NCBI GenBank assembly: GCA_024345305.1
Contig: BRON01000017.1
Coordinates: 248,001-312,000, forward strand
Direction: 5' to 3'
Source of the DNA: Mrakia gelida
Taxonomy: Eukaryota; Basidiomycota; Tremellomycetes; Cystofilobasidiales; Mrakiaceae
DNA: 64,000 nt
This document shows, one piece after another, positions 34,365-45,616 of this stretch. The translations under genes were made by a program, and so were the position numbers. How positions within the stretch are numbered: position 1 is the first letter of the stretch; each line of letters opens with the position of its first letter. The notes beneath the pieces were generated by a model that was given only the letters and a program-made list of their open reading frames with translations, was not told the DNA's origin and searched no databases.

Positions 34365-35644
34365 ATGGAAGCACCCATCGTCTCGTCTCTCTGGATCGAC
34401 GAGCCTGAGGTACACGCCTGCTCGAGATGCATGATCAACGTCGCTGAGGATAAGTCTTGCTCTTCGTGCAGCCAGGTCTTCTGTGAGTATCTTGGGCAAG
34501 AAAGATGAACGAAGGCAGGAAGACTCGAGCTCACCATCCCTCCCCACTCTCTTCTCCGCTTCTCCTTCAGACTGCAGCAAAGAACGCCAGACGAAGGCAC
34601 GTAGCCTTCGTTCTCACGCGTTCTTATTGCTTCTCTGATCCTTTTATTTCTCCTCAACAGGACTGGAAGGGACCCGAGGGCCACAAGCGAATCTGCTCCA
34701 AGCTCGCCAACGGAGGAGTCGTCCCTCTGAACGGTGAGCTCTCATCTCTTTCGTTCTCTTCCGCTGCTGTAAGAGCTGATGTCTCACTTCAGCTATCGAA
34801 GCTACAAAGAACAACTTGATGGGTACGATAGAGCTCAATATCCTTCTCATCGAGGCTCTTCATCGACAAGGTCGAAGCGTCCTCAAGTCCGAGCCCGTGG
34901 GTCTCTCGCTCGCTCGTCCTCGCCTTACCTTTCCTCCTCGAGCCAGGCTTACGAGAACTTTGTTTTCGCGCAACTAAGGGATCGAGTTCCTTCACCTATC
35001 TCTCTACGTTGAGCCTGGAACGAGCACTCGTTTTCTGCTTCGAGCTCATTCCTTCGACGTGCGACCTTGGCCCACTGTTCGTCGCTCCAGCTCCTCTTCA
35101 CTCGTCCTAAAGTCGAGCTCTAACGTTGTTGCACGTGTCTCCCTCTCAGGCTCCTAGCCCACTCGATCAGCTGAAGCATCAGTTCAGTCACGAAATCAAG
35201 CAGAATGCTACCGCGATGGGAGAATATTCCGTCGAGGTTCGTCCACTACCTCTCCAACTCTTCTTCTTCTTCTCTTTCTTCTCGTTACCTCCCTCTTCTC
35301 ACCATCCGAACGACCTCCTCGATCGAAAGCACAGGTCGTCGTCATCTCATCAGGATATACTGTTTATCTCTCGATCTTTTGATCCAACGAGACTCTCGTT
35401 TTCCAAACTGACGCGCATCGCCTCGTGCTGCTCGTCTTTCCTCGCTCTACCCAACGACAGTCATCGCTTCGTCATCCTCCCAGCCATCGTCACAAAAAGC
35501 TACATCGATAACTCTCGATCTACTCCCGGCTGGAGGGCGATGCTGGCTCCCTACCTGGAAGGAGATCAAAGAGGAGCAGCACGACCTGGAGGGAAGTTCT
35601 ACAATGTGGAGGAAGGGACAACGGGCGAGTTGACTGAATTCTAG
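34365..35644 (+). CDS. MYND-type zinc finger protein
   Basis: ATG at 34365. Exon 1 gives CSRCMINVAEDKSCSSCSQVF; the next exons complete the MYND pattern with YCSKERQ, DWKGPEGHKRIC. The finger therefore spans residues about 19-60 and four exons, with all Cys/His ligands present except that the usual Cys-Gln of the YCS-C-Q element is ERQ. A helical region follows (NNLMGTIELNILLIEALHRQ). The 3' half is hard to splice by eye. Good candidates are APSPLDQLKHQFSHEIKQNA and a last exon HRFVILPAIVTKSYIDNSR ... GGKFYNVEEGTTGELTEF ending at 35644. MYND fingers bind Pro-rich peptides. No SET domain is seen, so a scaffold or regulator role is likelier than a methyltransferase. Confidence 0.7.
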
Positions 35645-35792
35645 GTCTTGAAAACACTTGAATTGTTACATCAGATCTTTCACACTTCTGCTCGACGAGC
35701 ATTGAAAGGCTCATGCGTAAGGCGTTGTACGGAAAAACAAGATACGAGTCCAACGACCGACGACGCGTCGTTCGTCTCCTTCCCGCCCTCCG

Positions 35793-38700
35793 CTACCTCC
35801 TCCTCGGATCCCTCTCGTACTCCCTCCCATCCCTCTCCCTGTATCTCTCGTCGTGCATCATCGGCGGCGGTGGAGGAGGAGCGTACGCTCCTCGTTCATC
35901 CCTCATCATCCTCGGATCCTCCCCACCTCGCGACATCCCCCTCTCGTCCCTCGCAGGCGCGAACATCCTCTCGTCCCTCATCGGAGGAGGCCCAGCAGGA
36001 GGTCCAGCAGGTCTCGTCAACTCCCTCACCACAAGATCGATCTCCTGCCTTCGGTCCCTCCACGCCCCCCTCGCTTCCCTCCTGATCTGGATGAGTCCTC
36101 CAAGGACGCTCGACCGTCGTTCGGCTTCGTCGATAGCGAGGCGTTGGTCCTCGAGGGCGTTGTGGAGAGTGGTGAAGAGGTGTTCGAAGGATTGAAGGAC
36201 GGAGTGGGTGGTGGGAGGGAGGGAACGCATCCGGTCGATGAGGTCGAGGGTTTTGGTTTGGTTTTGAGAGCGGAGGTTGACGACGAGCTGGAGAAACGAG
36301 GAGAGCGGAGCTTTGTCAGTCAGTTGAGCTCGAGGAGACGGGAGGTTCCTCTCAAGGTGGCGTTGAAAGTGAGGAAGGGAAGAATCGACTAACCTGACTC
36401 TGATCCATCATCCCCGAGTCCAGAACGTCCAACACATCCAAGACGAACCCTCTCCTCTCCTCGATCCCGACCTCGTTCCTCTGCAGCACCGCCTCCCACT
36501 CAGCCACATCGTCCTCCGCCTTGGCTCTGATCCTCCTAGCGTTCTCCAACGCTTCCTGCTCTCGAAGGATCGACTGTCCGAGGTGAGCGACGGCGAGACT
36601 CCAATCCGCTGGATCTCGAAGGACGACGGAGAGACGGTCGTGTTGGTCGTCGAGGAGGACGGCGCAGGCTTTGAGGTCGGTGATGAGACGCGTCATTTCG
36701 GCGATGGAGGTGGGCATGGAGGAGGAAGGGGGAGGTGGGGGAGGAGGATCGTTTCGGTAGGAGGAGGAGGACGCGACGGGAGGGTTGAGACCCTGGCGAG
36801 GAGGGAAGGAGTTTTGGCTGTTGTTGTTGTTGTTGTTCGATCGAGGAGGAGGATGATAGGTCGTTGATGGTGGTGGTGGGGCTGGAGTGGATGCAGTAGT
36901 TGCCGAATATCGACCGTTGGCTCCTGCAGCAGCGTTCCTCGCCTTTTTCGGAACCCTGTTGCCCGGTCCAGGAGGGAATATCTCTCGACCGATGAGGAAG
37001 CGTTCCGAGGGAGTCATCTCTTCGAGAGGTTCAGGAAGGTTCGAGGGTGGTGGACGTGGTGGAGAAGGTTGGACGAACGAAGGTCGAGCGGCCACTGGAC
37101 TGCGCGACCTCTTCCTCGGATCTCGACGGTTCGCTTGACCTGATTGGGGAGTCGTCTCGACTTCGAAGTCGTCCTTGAAGTCCTCGGGTCCTCCTCCTCC
37201 TGATCCAGCGTCATCGTCGGTGGTACGTCCAGTGAGAGCCCACTCGGGAAGGAGAGGGTAGAGGGAAGCGATCGCTGCTGGGACGAGTCGACCGACTTCG
37301 TTGTGAGCGAGTCGAAGGGTTCCTTGCCATCCTTTCCAGACTTCGCAGTCTCGAGTTTCGGCGTAGCGAGAGGGAAGAGTGACGGGTTTGTCGTCGAGCC
37401 ATTGGATGGCTTCCTCGGTCATCTTGGGGTCCGAGAAGGAGACGATGGCGAACCGGTCGTCGAGAGGAGGGATCGAGATGATGTCGATGGAGGTGCTGAG
37501 ACGAGAGTTGCGAAGAGGTTTTAGCAGAGCGACTCGAAGGAGGTAGAGCAGGAGAAGATTTGAGGCTCACAGTTGTCCGAACTGTCCGAAGAGAACCTCG
37601 AGATCGCCAGACGTGGCAGCTTCGGGGAACCTGGACGCGAAGGAAGAACGAAGGAACGAAGTCAGCTCAGCCGCGGGAATAGAGGTCTACCTCTTCTCAT
37701 CTCGAGACCGAGTTCAACTAACCTCGCAACAAACAACGAGCCAGCCCCAAAAGTCAACGAATCATCCTTCAACAACGCGTCCTCCATCTTCCCCTCCTCC
37801 TCTCCAACCTCTCCCTCCTCCCCAGGTCCCCCATCGACCTTCTTCCTCTGCACCGTCCTCGACAGAATGATAGGCATATCCTTCGGTCCCTCCTCCGCCA
37901 CTACTGCTGACGCTCCCCCAGGAAGCACTCCTCCTCGTCGTGCGAGCACCGTCGTTGTCGAGCCAGCGACGGCTGTTCGGTCGGCGAGTTCGTTTCCTGT
38001 GATGCCGACGTGACCTGGGATCCAGACGATGGAGACTTTGACGTTTGGGTGGAGGGTGAGAGTTCGTTCGAGGGTGGAGATGAAGAGTTGGGATTGGTAG
38101 CGGATTCCGGAGTCGCTGAAGGAAGGGAAGGGAAGGGACGCGTTGAAGGGAAAACGTGAAAAAGTCAGCGTTCTGTTGATTTCAAGGTCTCGTTTGGGCG
38201 GGATCCACAAGAGGGAGAGAGCGAAGGGAGAAGCTGCACTCACAGGAGCGTAATAGCAGCCTGCGAATCCGAAAAGATCAACAACTCCTCCTCCCTCAAC
38301 TTCCCAGCACTGGCAAACGCTTCCAAGGCCTTCCTCATCCCTCCCATCTCCGCATCCGTAGGATCACACATCCCCAACTCCTCCCTCAACTTCCTCCCCA
38401 CCGTCCCTTCCTTCTGCCCAGGCGTTCGAACCCACTCGACCGCTGCTCCCCACGCCCAGCCGTTCTTGAACGAGCCGTCCGAGTAGTAGATCGCTGCTGT
38501 GGATTTCTCGAGGAGACGTTTGTGCATGGAGATGGCGTCGGATTTCTTGGTGGCGATGAGTTTGGTGATGGGGAGTTTGGTGGGGGAGGTTTCGATGTCT
38601 GCGGCACCGAGAAGAGGAGTGGGAGAGAGAGCTTAGGTTGAAGCTGAACGAAACGAGACGCGCCGTCGAGAAGGAACGGGCAGTAAAGAACGCACAGTGA

Positions 38701-39446
38701 ACCCTCGTCATCAACCCAGCAACAACCTTCCAAACGGGTTCATGAAGAGTGTACTTCTCGTCTGTGAGATAGTGAACGAACGCGACGTTCGAAGTCAGCT
38801 CTCTCTCTTTCTCCTTACTCCTCACCCTCCCTTGCCTCCTATTTCGTTTGAACTCACCCTGATACAGCGCATGCCTCAAATTATCCTGAATCGTCCCTCC
38901 GGCGGACTTCTTCGCCTTCGCCTTCGCTCCCTTGGGAGCTCTCGGTTTCGGAATATGACTGATCTCGAGTCCGACCTTTGGAGGACCGAAGATGGTTGGT
39001 GGTTTGGGAGGGTTGAGGTACGCGCTGAGATCCTTTGAGGGTCCTGGTACCGCTGTCGGTGCTGGAGTCGGGGCTGGTGGAGGGAAGCGTGGGAGAGTGG
39101 GAGGAGGGCGAGCCAGGGTAGGTTGAAAGGGAGGGAAACCACCTGGTGGAGGAGGAGGAGGGCCTCCGCCGCCCAGGAAGGGAGGAGGAGGAGCACCTGC
39201 GAAGAGGGTTGGTGGTGGTGGTGGTGGTGGTGGTGGAGCGCCGTTTGATGGGTTGAAGACGGTTTGAAAGGGGAGGGTTGGCGGAGGAGGAGGAGCAGCG
39301 AGGGCGAAAGGGTTGCCGACGGGGACAGGGAGGGTTGGAGGCGGTGGTGGGAGTCGAGCTGCTGGGTTGGCGGATGGAGGGGAGGTGTGGAAGGAAGAAG
39401 GAGCGTAGGGTTTCGAAGGGTCGTATTCCTCTTCTGCTTCGGCCAT
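35793..39446 (-). CDS. RNase H domain - RRM fusion protein with Pro-rich N-terminus
   Basis: ATG at 39446 on the minus strand. Exon 1 encodes about 195 residues with formin-like poly-Pro runs and a basic patch (KGAKAKAKKSAGG). Exons 3-4 carry an RNase HI-type domain: YYSDGSFKNG (Asp), DAEMGGMRKALEAF (Glu), LIFSDSQAAI (Asp), VSIVWIPGHVGITGNELAD (His, Asp). All catalytic positions are kept. The exon with the His/Asp motif continues into SLTFGAGSLFVAR, which after a phase-2 intron joins FPEAATSGDLEVLFGQFGQL and then DDRFAIVSFSDPKMTEEAI. These form one RRM (RNP2 LFVARF, RNP1 RFAIVSFS). A Pro/Asn-rich linker and a long coiled-coil (residues about 750-950) follow, ending with Arg/Met/Asp-rich repeats. 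The stop is at 35793. The RNase H resembles that of non-LTR retrotransposons; no reverse transcriptase is present. Confidence 0.8.
37700..38530 (-). other. RNase H-like domain within the fusion gene
   Basis: Marks the exons that hold the D-E-D-H-D catalytic set, interrupted by one intron after SDSQAAITLL (donor GTGAGTG, acceptor TTCAG). The motif WIPGHVGITGNELAD is characteristic of LINE-type and bacterial-type RNases H. Between His/Asp and the RRM lies a Val/Gly/Glu-rich linker of about 90 residues. Confidence 0.8.
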
Positions 39447-40090
39447 GGCCACGGGAGGGGAGACGATCTGAGGGAGTGAACGGGGAGAAGCAAGGGAGGG
39501 AGGAGGGAGAAGAGCGAGGAACGCGAGTCAGTTTGGCGTCATTTTTACAAGGTCGCTGGTGAGTGAAGAAAGTTTCTAGGTTGTGTAGATTGTGAGCTCG
39601 TTCAGGGTCAGATCGAGGTCAGGAAGGAGGGAGAGGAGAAGGGCGAAGGAGGAGTTGACCTCGTGAGCTCGAGGAACTTTTCAGCTTCAGAGCCAGCGAG
39701 ACTGAAGCTTTCCTTGGAGGATCGAAGACCTGTCGATATGAAGGACGGAGAGGAGTACTAACGAGGTAAGTTTTGTGAGCTCAGTGAGCTATGAGCTGTC
39801 AATAGAGGCTCTCGTTAGGGCAAGGAAGGGAGGGAGGGAGTCGAAGATCTGAGCTCGTCGTCCGCTCGTTAAGCTCGAGGTTGATCCGCCTTTGAGAGGT
39901 GGACGGGAGAACGCCGGGTGTCGATATCGATGTTCAGGGTATCTTTACTCGTGAGAGCTCGGATGTAAGAGTCCAAGAGCAGTGAGGAGAGGGAAGGGGG
40001 AGGGGTCGTGAAGCAGAGAGACAGGGAAGGGAGAAGATGGTCGCTTGAAGTCACTCGTGTTTCGACGCTTTCGTTCCCTCTTCAACCGTC
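39447..40090. promoter_or_regulatory. Divergent intergenic region, RNase H-RRM / TFIIA-gamma
   Basis: 644 bases with no coding-like frame. It is unusually rich in GAGCTC (several copies between about 39594 and 39875), often within GTGAGCTC, a string that also starts many introns here. Leader introns are therefore possible on the + strand. Must contain both promoters. Confidence 0.4.
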
Positions 40091-41121
40091 ATGGCGTCTC
40101 AGGGAGCTTTCTACGAGTTCTACAGAGGATCATCGTAAGTAGACATGCATCGTCTCTGTCAACAGAAGCAGGAAGAGCTGACCTTTCCCCTTGTTCTCTC
40201 TGTAGGATCGGGACTGCCCTGACCGACTCTCTCGACGACTTGATCCAAGCTGGCCAGATCACTCCTCAACTCGCTATGCGAGTACTCGTACAGGTGCAGC
40301 CAAATTCGTCTCTCCTCGTCACTCCTCCTTGATACCTCCTTCCACCCGAGTGAGCGTAGAACGAGAGAGAGAGAGAGGTGAGGCAGAGGCTGAACCCAAC
40401 TCCCTTCGTTGCTCCTTCCCTCCCTTCCCCTCCTCGACCTCTCCTACCCACCTGCCACCTTCGTCTGTGATCCTCGAATCAGTTCGACAAGAGCTTGGCC
40501 GAGACTATCGCTAAGCAGGTCAAGAACAAGACGGTCATCAAGGTCAGTCCTCGTACTTCAGCTCTCGTAGGGACCCGCCGACGTCGAGCTGACCGATCCC
40601 ACCTCCTCCTCCTTGCTTCTGACCTCGCAGGGAAGTCTGAGGACCTACCGACTCTGCGACGACGTCTGGACGTTCATCATCAAGAATCCCACCATGAGGA
40701 CAGAGACAACCAGTGCTGGAAACGGGTTAGTCCGACTGCTTCCGTCGCTTGAGTTCAGGGAGGTAGTGGCGAGGCGCACGACGGAAGAACGTTCGGATGC
40801 GAGCCGTGAGCGAGCAGCTCGCTCGTTCTCTGCGGTTTTGCTTCTCGGTGGGAAATGGGCGTGAGGATGGCTAAAGGGCTGTCTCGTCGAGGCTCTTCTC
40901 GGAGTAGACCGCCTTCGAGCGATCCATCGAAACAACAACAACGAAACTCAAGCTCAAGCTCAACTGACTCTCCTCCCTCCCTTCCCTCTCCTCCTCCTCC
41001 CTCCTCTTCCTTCGTCTCCAAATCCAACAGAGGAGACGTCATCACCTGCGACAAACTCAAGATCATCGCTTGCAAGAACGGAAACGCCGATGCCGAAGCT
41101 GCCAGCTCGAGTCGAAGGTGA
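40091..41121 (+). CDS. TOA2: TFIIA small (gamma) subunit
   Basis: ATG at 40091. Five exons read MASQGAFYEFYRGSS, IGTALTDSLDDLIQAGQITP, QLAMRVLVQ, FDKSLAETIAKQVKNKTVIK, GSLRTYRLCDDVWTFIIKN and finally GDVITCDKLKIIACKNG. They match TFIIA-gamma end to end (YELYR-S--G, SLDELI---QITPQLA, FDK, F-GSL-TYR-CD-VWTF, V-K-KIVAC). The length of about 115 residues is normal for the family. The last intron (about 40733-41029) is by far the longest at about 300 nt. The subunit forms the beta-barrel and four-helix bundle of TFIIA with the large subunit and stabilises TBP on the TATA box. Stop TGA at 41119-41121. Confidence 0.93.
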
Positions 41122-41472
41122 TCCGCCTCAGCCTCACCTCGTCTTGCTTCGCGTACGTCGCCTTTCTCTCTATCTTTCCGCCCCTCGTAGTTCACAGCTA
41201 ACCGATCCTTTCCCCCTCGTGTACACAGACCCTTCTCGGCTGCTCTCTTTGTTTCTTAGTCTCTCTCGCTCGCGTCTCTCGTACTCTCCGCATCTCGTCT
41301 CTCTCTCTCTCTCTTTGCTTTCTCAACCTCGTCCCAGTCCCGTCGTTACGTTCTCTCTCTCCGTGCCATCCTTGCTTTAAACCTCACTTACCACCACACA
41401 AGTTGTATCCATGCCTTTCGTTCTCTTTCCCAGCCCTTACCCAGATCACTCGTGCTCGTCTCCGAACACATC
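41122..41472. other. Convergent intergenic spacer
   Basis: About 350 pyrimidine-rich bases (on the + strand) with runs of CTCTCT between the stops of TOA2 and the small acidic gene. Holds 3' UTRs; no gene seen. Confidence 0.5.
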
Positions 41473-41943
41473 TCATCGCTCCTCATCTCCCTCCGGCTCA
41501 AACTCCCCCTCCTCCCCCTCCTCCTCCCTATCCTCCCCATCCCCATCCAGATCTAGACTCCCATCCTCTCCTTCATCATCAGCATAATCATCCCCTGCTC
41601 TCTCCAAATCATAATCCCCTTCCTGCTCTCCTCCTACATCGTCCTCGTACGTCGGGCGGGCGTCCTCTTCACCCTCTTGGACGACGCCGTACTCGTCGAA
41701 GAGAGTCAAAGGGTGCGGGGAAGGAGAGGGGTTGGAGGAACGGTGTTGGAGGGTTAGTTCTTCGATTTCGGAGGTGTCGAGGGGTTCGTTGGTTGGGGTT
41801 TGGGATTGGGAGGGTTGGGAGGAGGGCTGGGAGGAGGAGGGAGGGAGGGAGGCGAGGGAGGGGGGGGGTTCGACTAGGCCCGAGGGGATGGGTTCGCTGG
41901 GTTCTGAGGTAGTGGGGATGGATTGAGGTGCGGAGGATGCCAT
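41473..41943 (-). CDS. Small, highly acidic protein, unidentified
   Basis: Single-exon frame of 156 codons from ATG 41943 to the stop at 41473. The first half is Ser/Pro-rich, the middle has a short ordered-looking element (EIEELTLQHRSS, LTLFDEYGVVQEGEED), and the second half is Asp/Glu-rich with Tyr spaced in DDY and YED. No known domain is visible. It is probably a disordered nuclear or chaperone-like acidic protein. It shares a 161-base divergent promoter with the DJ-1 gene. Codon bias and a clean ATG support it, but expression evidence would be needed to rule out a shadow frame. Confidence 0.6.
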   Translation of the reverse strand: MASSAPQSIPTTSEPSEPIPSGLVEPPPSLASLPPSSSQPSSQPSQSQTPTNEPLDTSEIEELTLQHRSSNPSPSPHPLTLFDEYGVVQEGEEDARPTYEDDVGGEQEGDYDLERAGDDYADDEGEDGSLDLDGDGEDREEEGEEGEFEPEGDEER

Positions 41944-42104
41944 TGTTGAGGTTCGAGCGAGGGAGGGGTAAGATGTAGTTCGAGTTCAAACGAGAAGGGA
42001 AGGGGAAGGTTGAGCTCACAATCAAGCCGACGTCACTTCAGTTTCGAGTTCGACCTTCCATCTCCTTCCCGTTTTCTCTTTTTCGTCCCAACCCCTCACC
42101 CTCG

Positions 42105-43206
42105 ATGTCTCCACCCAAAACAGCTCTCATCCTCCTCGCTCACGGCTCCGAGGAAATCGAATTCACAACGGCTTACGATCTTCTCGCTCGAGCTGGGATC
42201 CAGGTCACCTCTGCCTCGGTCGGGGAGGTGGATGAGAAAGGAGCGGTCAAGCTTAGTAGGGGAGTGAGGATCTTGCCTGATGTTAGGTTGGAGGAGTTGG
42301 GGGAGGAGGTGAGTGGTCGTCCTACCCTTTCTGTTTCTCTTCTCGAGCTTTGGAAGAAAGAGGAGGGAAGGAGACGAACGAACGAACGAAGCTCACCTCT
42401 CCTCCTCCCAATCTCCTCCCTCCCTCCCCAGCAAACGCATTCCTTCTCCCTCCTCGTCATCCCAGGAGGTCTCCCAGGAGCCACCACTCTCGCTTCCTCC
42501 TCCCTCGTCACCTCCCTCGTTCGCTTCTACTTCGGAAGACTCGACACCTTCGTCGCTATGATCTGCGCGGGACCGCTCGTGGCGTTGGAGAGTGGGATTT
42601 GGGAGGATCAGAAGAGTTGGATACAGGGGAAGATTAGATTGACGAGTCATCCTAGTGTGAAGGGGAAGTTGGAGGAGAGTGAGTACTGTTTGCGAGCTTT
42701 TGGACTGGGAGGGTGAGAGGGGACAGGGAGGGAGGAAGACAGGAGGGGAGGGGGAGGGAGGGAAGATGGGACGACAAGATCGCTGACTCTTCCTTCCTTC
42801 TCGCTCTGATCCGATCGCATCTTCCAGTGTTCAACTACGTCGAAGAAGACGTCGTTGTCGATGGGAACCTCATCACTAGGTCCGTAGCTCTCGAGTGTCC
42901 GTCACTCTTGCCTTCGACCTCAACGTCGAGCTGACCCGTCTGCCTTCTCCCTCCCCACCTTTATCCCTCACCTCTTTCTCCATCAGTCGAGGTCCCGGAA
43001 CCTCTATCATCTTCGTAAGCACCCTTCATATCCCTATCCCTCTTCCTCTCACCTCGGGCCTCTCACGCTGACCCCCGTCTCGTCTCGTCTCTCTCCTCCC
43101 TCAACGCGTCTCGCTCGCTCGGTCCCAGTCCCTCGCGATCATCAAAGCCCTCCTCGGTCCAGCAAAGGAGAAGGAGATTAGAGATCCTCTCATGATCCCT
43201 GCTTAA
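42105..43206 (+). CDS. DJ-1/PfpI family protein
   Basis: ATG at 42105. The sequence opens TALILLAHGSEEIEFTTAYD and LLARAGIQVTSASVG, the DJ-1 start with the conserved Glu in SEEIE. After an intron come LLVIPGGLPGATTLASS and VAMICAGPLVALESG, with the nucleophile-elbow Cys in ICAGP. The last exons give VFNYVEEDVVVDGNLITS, RGPGTSIIF and LAIIKALLGPAKEKEI ending at TAA 43204-43206. Four to five introns. The residue after the nucleophile that is His in many bacterial relatives is not evident, as in eukaryotic DJ-1. Family roles are protein or glyoxal deglycation and oxidative stress defence, in the cytosol. Confidence 0.88.
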
Positions 43207-45381
43207 GTAGTCTTGTACCCATCTCAGCTCGATATCTCTAATGACCCGTTCACGAGATCGCGTCGAAACGAGAACTTACGACGACCATCGACCGTCTTTC
43301 GAACATTGTCGTAGCTGACCGTATTTCGCTGTTCGCATCGTGATCATGCTACTACTGCGAGCGTGCTACATGTTCGTTAAGGTTGTCTGGGAAAGAGGGA
43401 AGGGAAGAAGATCAGCTTCGCAGAACTTCGAGCGAAAGCGGACGGATCGAGGAGGGAAGAATGAGAGGGACGAACCAATCGTCACGTATCCTCCTCCTCC
43501 GAACTCCCAGCTACTCCCACAACGCTCCTGAATGTGTTATCGTCAACCGCAAGCAAACGACTGAGTTCCCTCCGAGACCCAACGCATCCTCGAGCGCGAT
43601 CCGACCGAAGCTGCTCGTTTCGATCCCAAAGTCGAACTCCTCCACCTCCTCCCTTTTCCCGAACGACCACCCACTCCCTACACTCTTCATTCAACCACAA
43701 ATTCATCCCTCTCTGCTCGTACTCAATCAGCTCCCAGCTCAGGTACTTCAGCGCCGGAAGATTCCTGGCCAAAGCCGTCCAGATCTCGAGGACCGTCGCG
43801 TCTTGGAGACCTTCGCCGCATGGCGAGACTGGCATCGACCTCAGCCGTTCCAACGATTTGACGTGAGGGTGGGGGACTCCTCTCGCCTTGGTGTCGACGT
43901 CTGCGATGATGTGCGAGCAGAATCGGCGTTGGGGTTGAGAGGAGGATGGGCGTGGCAGGTTGAGGTCGATGAGGTGGGCAAAGGGAGGGAAGATGTTGAT
44001 GAAGTTGGCGAGGGAGGGGAGGATGGTTTGGGATTCGAAAGGACGGCTCTGGAGAAACGAAGGTCGAATGAGCCTGATAAGCTCGCCGCGGGAGAGAAAG
44101 AGAAGCGGGAGATGAAGGAAAGAGAGACTCACCTCTTCGTCGACGAGCTCAAACCAAGCCTTGAAGCGAAGCTTCTGCAGCGTGGGAAAAGACGCGTCGA
44201 TCTCCTCCAGATCCGAAAGTCCGAGCTGTTGAGCTGCGCCGGCCTTGATCGTGAGCCCTTCCAGTGTTCTCGTCCCTTCGGGAGTCGCTCTCGAGAACTC
44301 GAGGACCACCTCCTCACAGCACGCGTCCATCGACTTCCACCATCTGTCGATCCCGTTGAATCCCTCGAAGCCGGGGACGAGTGCGAGCGACGATGAGGGC
44401 AGGTAGCCCGTGAGGCCTCCAAGAGCTGTGCGCGACTCGAGCTTGATGGAACGAAGGAGAGGATGGTTGTTGATGAAGCGAGGGATCCAATCGGTCGAGG
44501 GAGGGTTGGTGGAGGGTAAGGGCTGGTACGGCGCTTTGACGTGGAGGGATTGTAGGCCGGAGATGATGAGGTGGGCGAGAACATGATGACCTGACTCGTC
44601 GAATCGAATGGAGAGGGAGGAGAGGTGAATGCCGAGGTGGGAGAGGTGCTGGAAGAATGGGAGTTTGACGTGGGTTGGAAGAACGGAGGATGAGGTGATG
44701 GAGGCGACGGTGAGGGGAGATCGACCATTTGTGGGTGCAACCTGCGGCTTTAGGTTGGGATCGAAGTCGTAGACTCCATCGATATCCAGTGTGAAGAGGG
44801 AGGGATGGTTGAGGATGGCGAGTTGAAGGGAGTGGTCGAACGCGACGACCTGACGCGACTCGGATGAGCGGCTCAAGGCGAGGGTTTGGAGATGAGGGAA
44901 GGGTAGCAGAGCGTTGGATAGTAGCGGAGAACTGATGAGTCTGTCGAGGCTGGTCAGAGCTTCGATTTGGATGGATCTGAGAGGAGAAGAAGAGGGGGGG
45001 GGGTGAGCTTTGCGTCTCGGTTTTGCCCGTGAGTTTCCCCGACGAGAAAGCAGCAGAACAAGGCTCACTTGACAGAGTTGGCAAGGTAATCAGTCTGGCT
45101 GATGTTCCATAGAGCGTTGAAGCTCTCTCTGTTGCTGACTCGAAGGCGAAGATCTCGAAAGAGCAAGGGGAGGGAGATCTGGAAGGCGAGACCGAGAGGT
45201 GTGAGCTCGCGAGTCTCGAAGGCGAGGGAGAAAGGGAAGGATATGTACTCACGGCTCTGAACTCTCGACTGCAAATGGACAGGGGAAGGAGCGCTTCTCG
45301 AGTGGCCAGAGAGAGAAGATCTCGACGAAGATTTCGGTAGGGAAGGAAGGTGGGTCGAGGGCTTGGGAAGGCGAGAGGGCG

Positions 45382-45386
45382 GAGTT
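45382..45386. repeat. Target site duplication, left copy (GAGTT)
   Basis: GAGTT immediately before the left LTR, repeated at 50233-50237 after the right LTR. A five-base duplication is the usual mark of Ty1/copia integration. Confidence 0.93.
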
Positions 45387-45616
45387 TGTTGGAAGGTGGC
45401 GACTCGCAGAGAGGTCTTACGTAGTAGCTTAGTAACGCGTCTCGTTCAGTCCCCATGTCAGTAACCCTCCTTAGTGAACAACAGCTTTGTAAGCTACCTT
45501 CAGATCACGTGACCATTTCCATAGTATATAAACCTTTCGAGTAGCTAGCTTTATACAACAAGCTTTGAACCACATCCTGCAGACATCCCTAAGCTCAAGT
45601 GGACGACCCAACAACA
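45387..45616 (+). repeat. 5' LTR, 230 bp
   Basis: Begins TGTTGG and ends CCAACAACA, giving the TG...CA ends with an imperfect TGTTG/CAACA inverted repeat. Same length as, and apparently identical to, the LTR at 50003-50232. Confidence 0.95.
45505..45532 (+). promoter_or_regulatory. LTR promoter elements: E-box TCACGTGA and TATA box
   Basis: The palindrome TCACGTGA is at 45505-45512 and TATATAAA at 45525-45532, 13 bases apart. The + strand transcript would begin downstream within the LTR, leaving an R-U5 segment of up to about 60 bases. The same elements recur in the 3' LTR (TATA at 50141). Confidence 0.7.
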
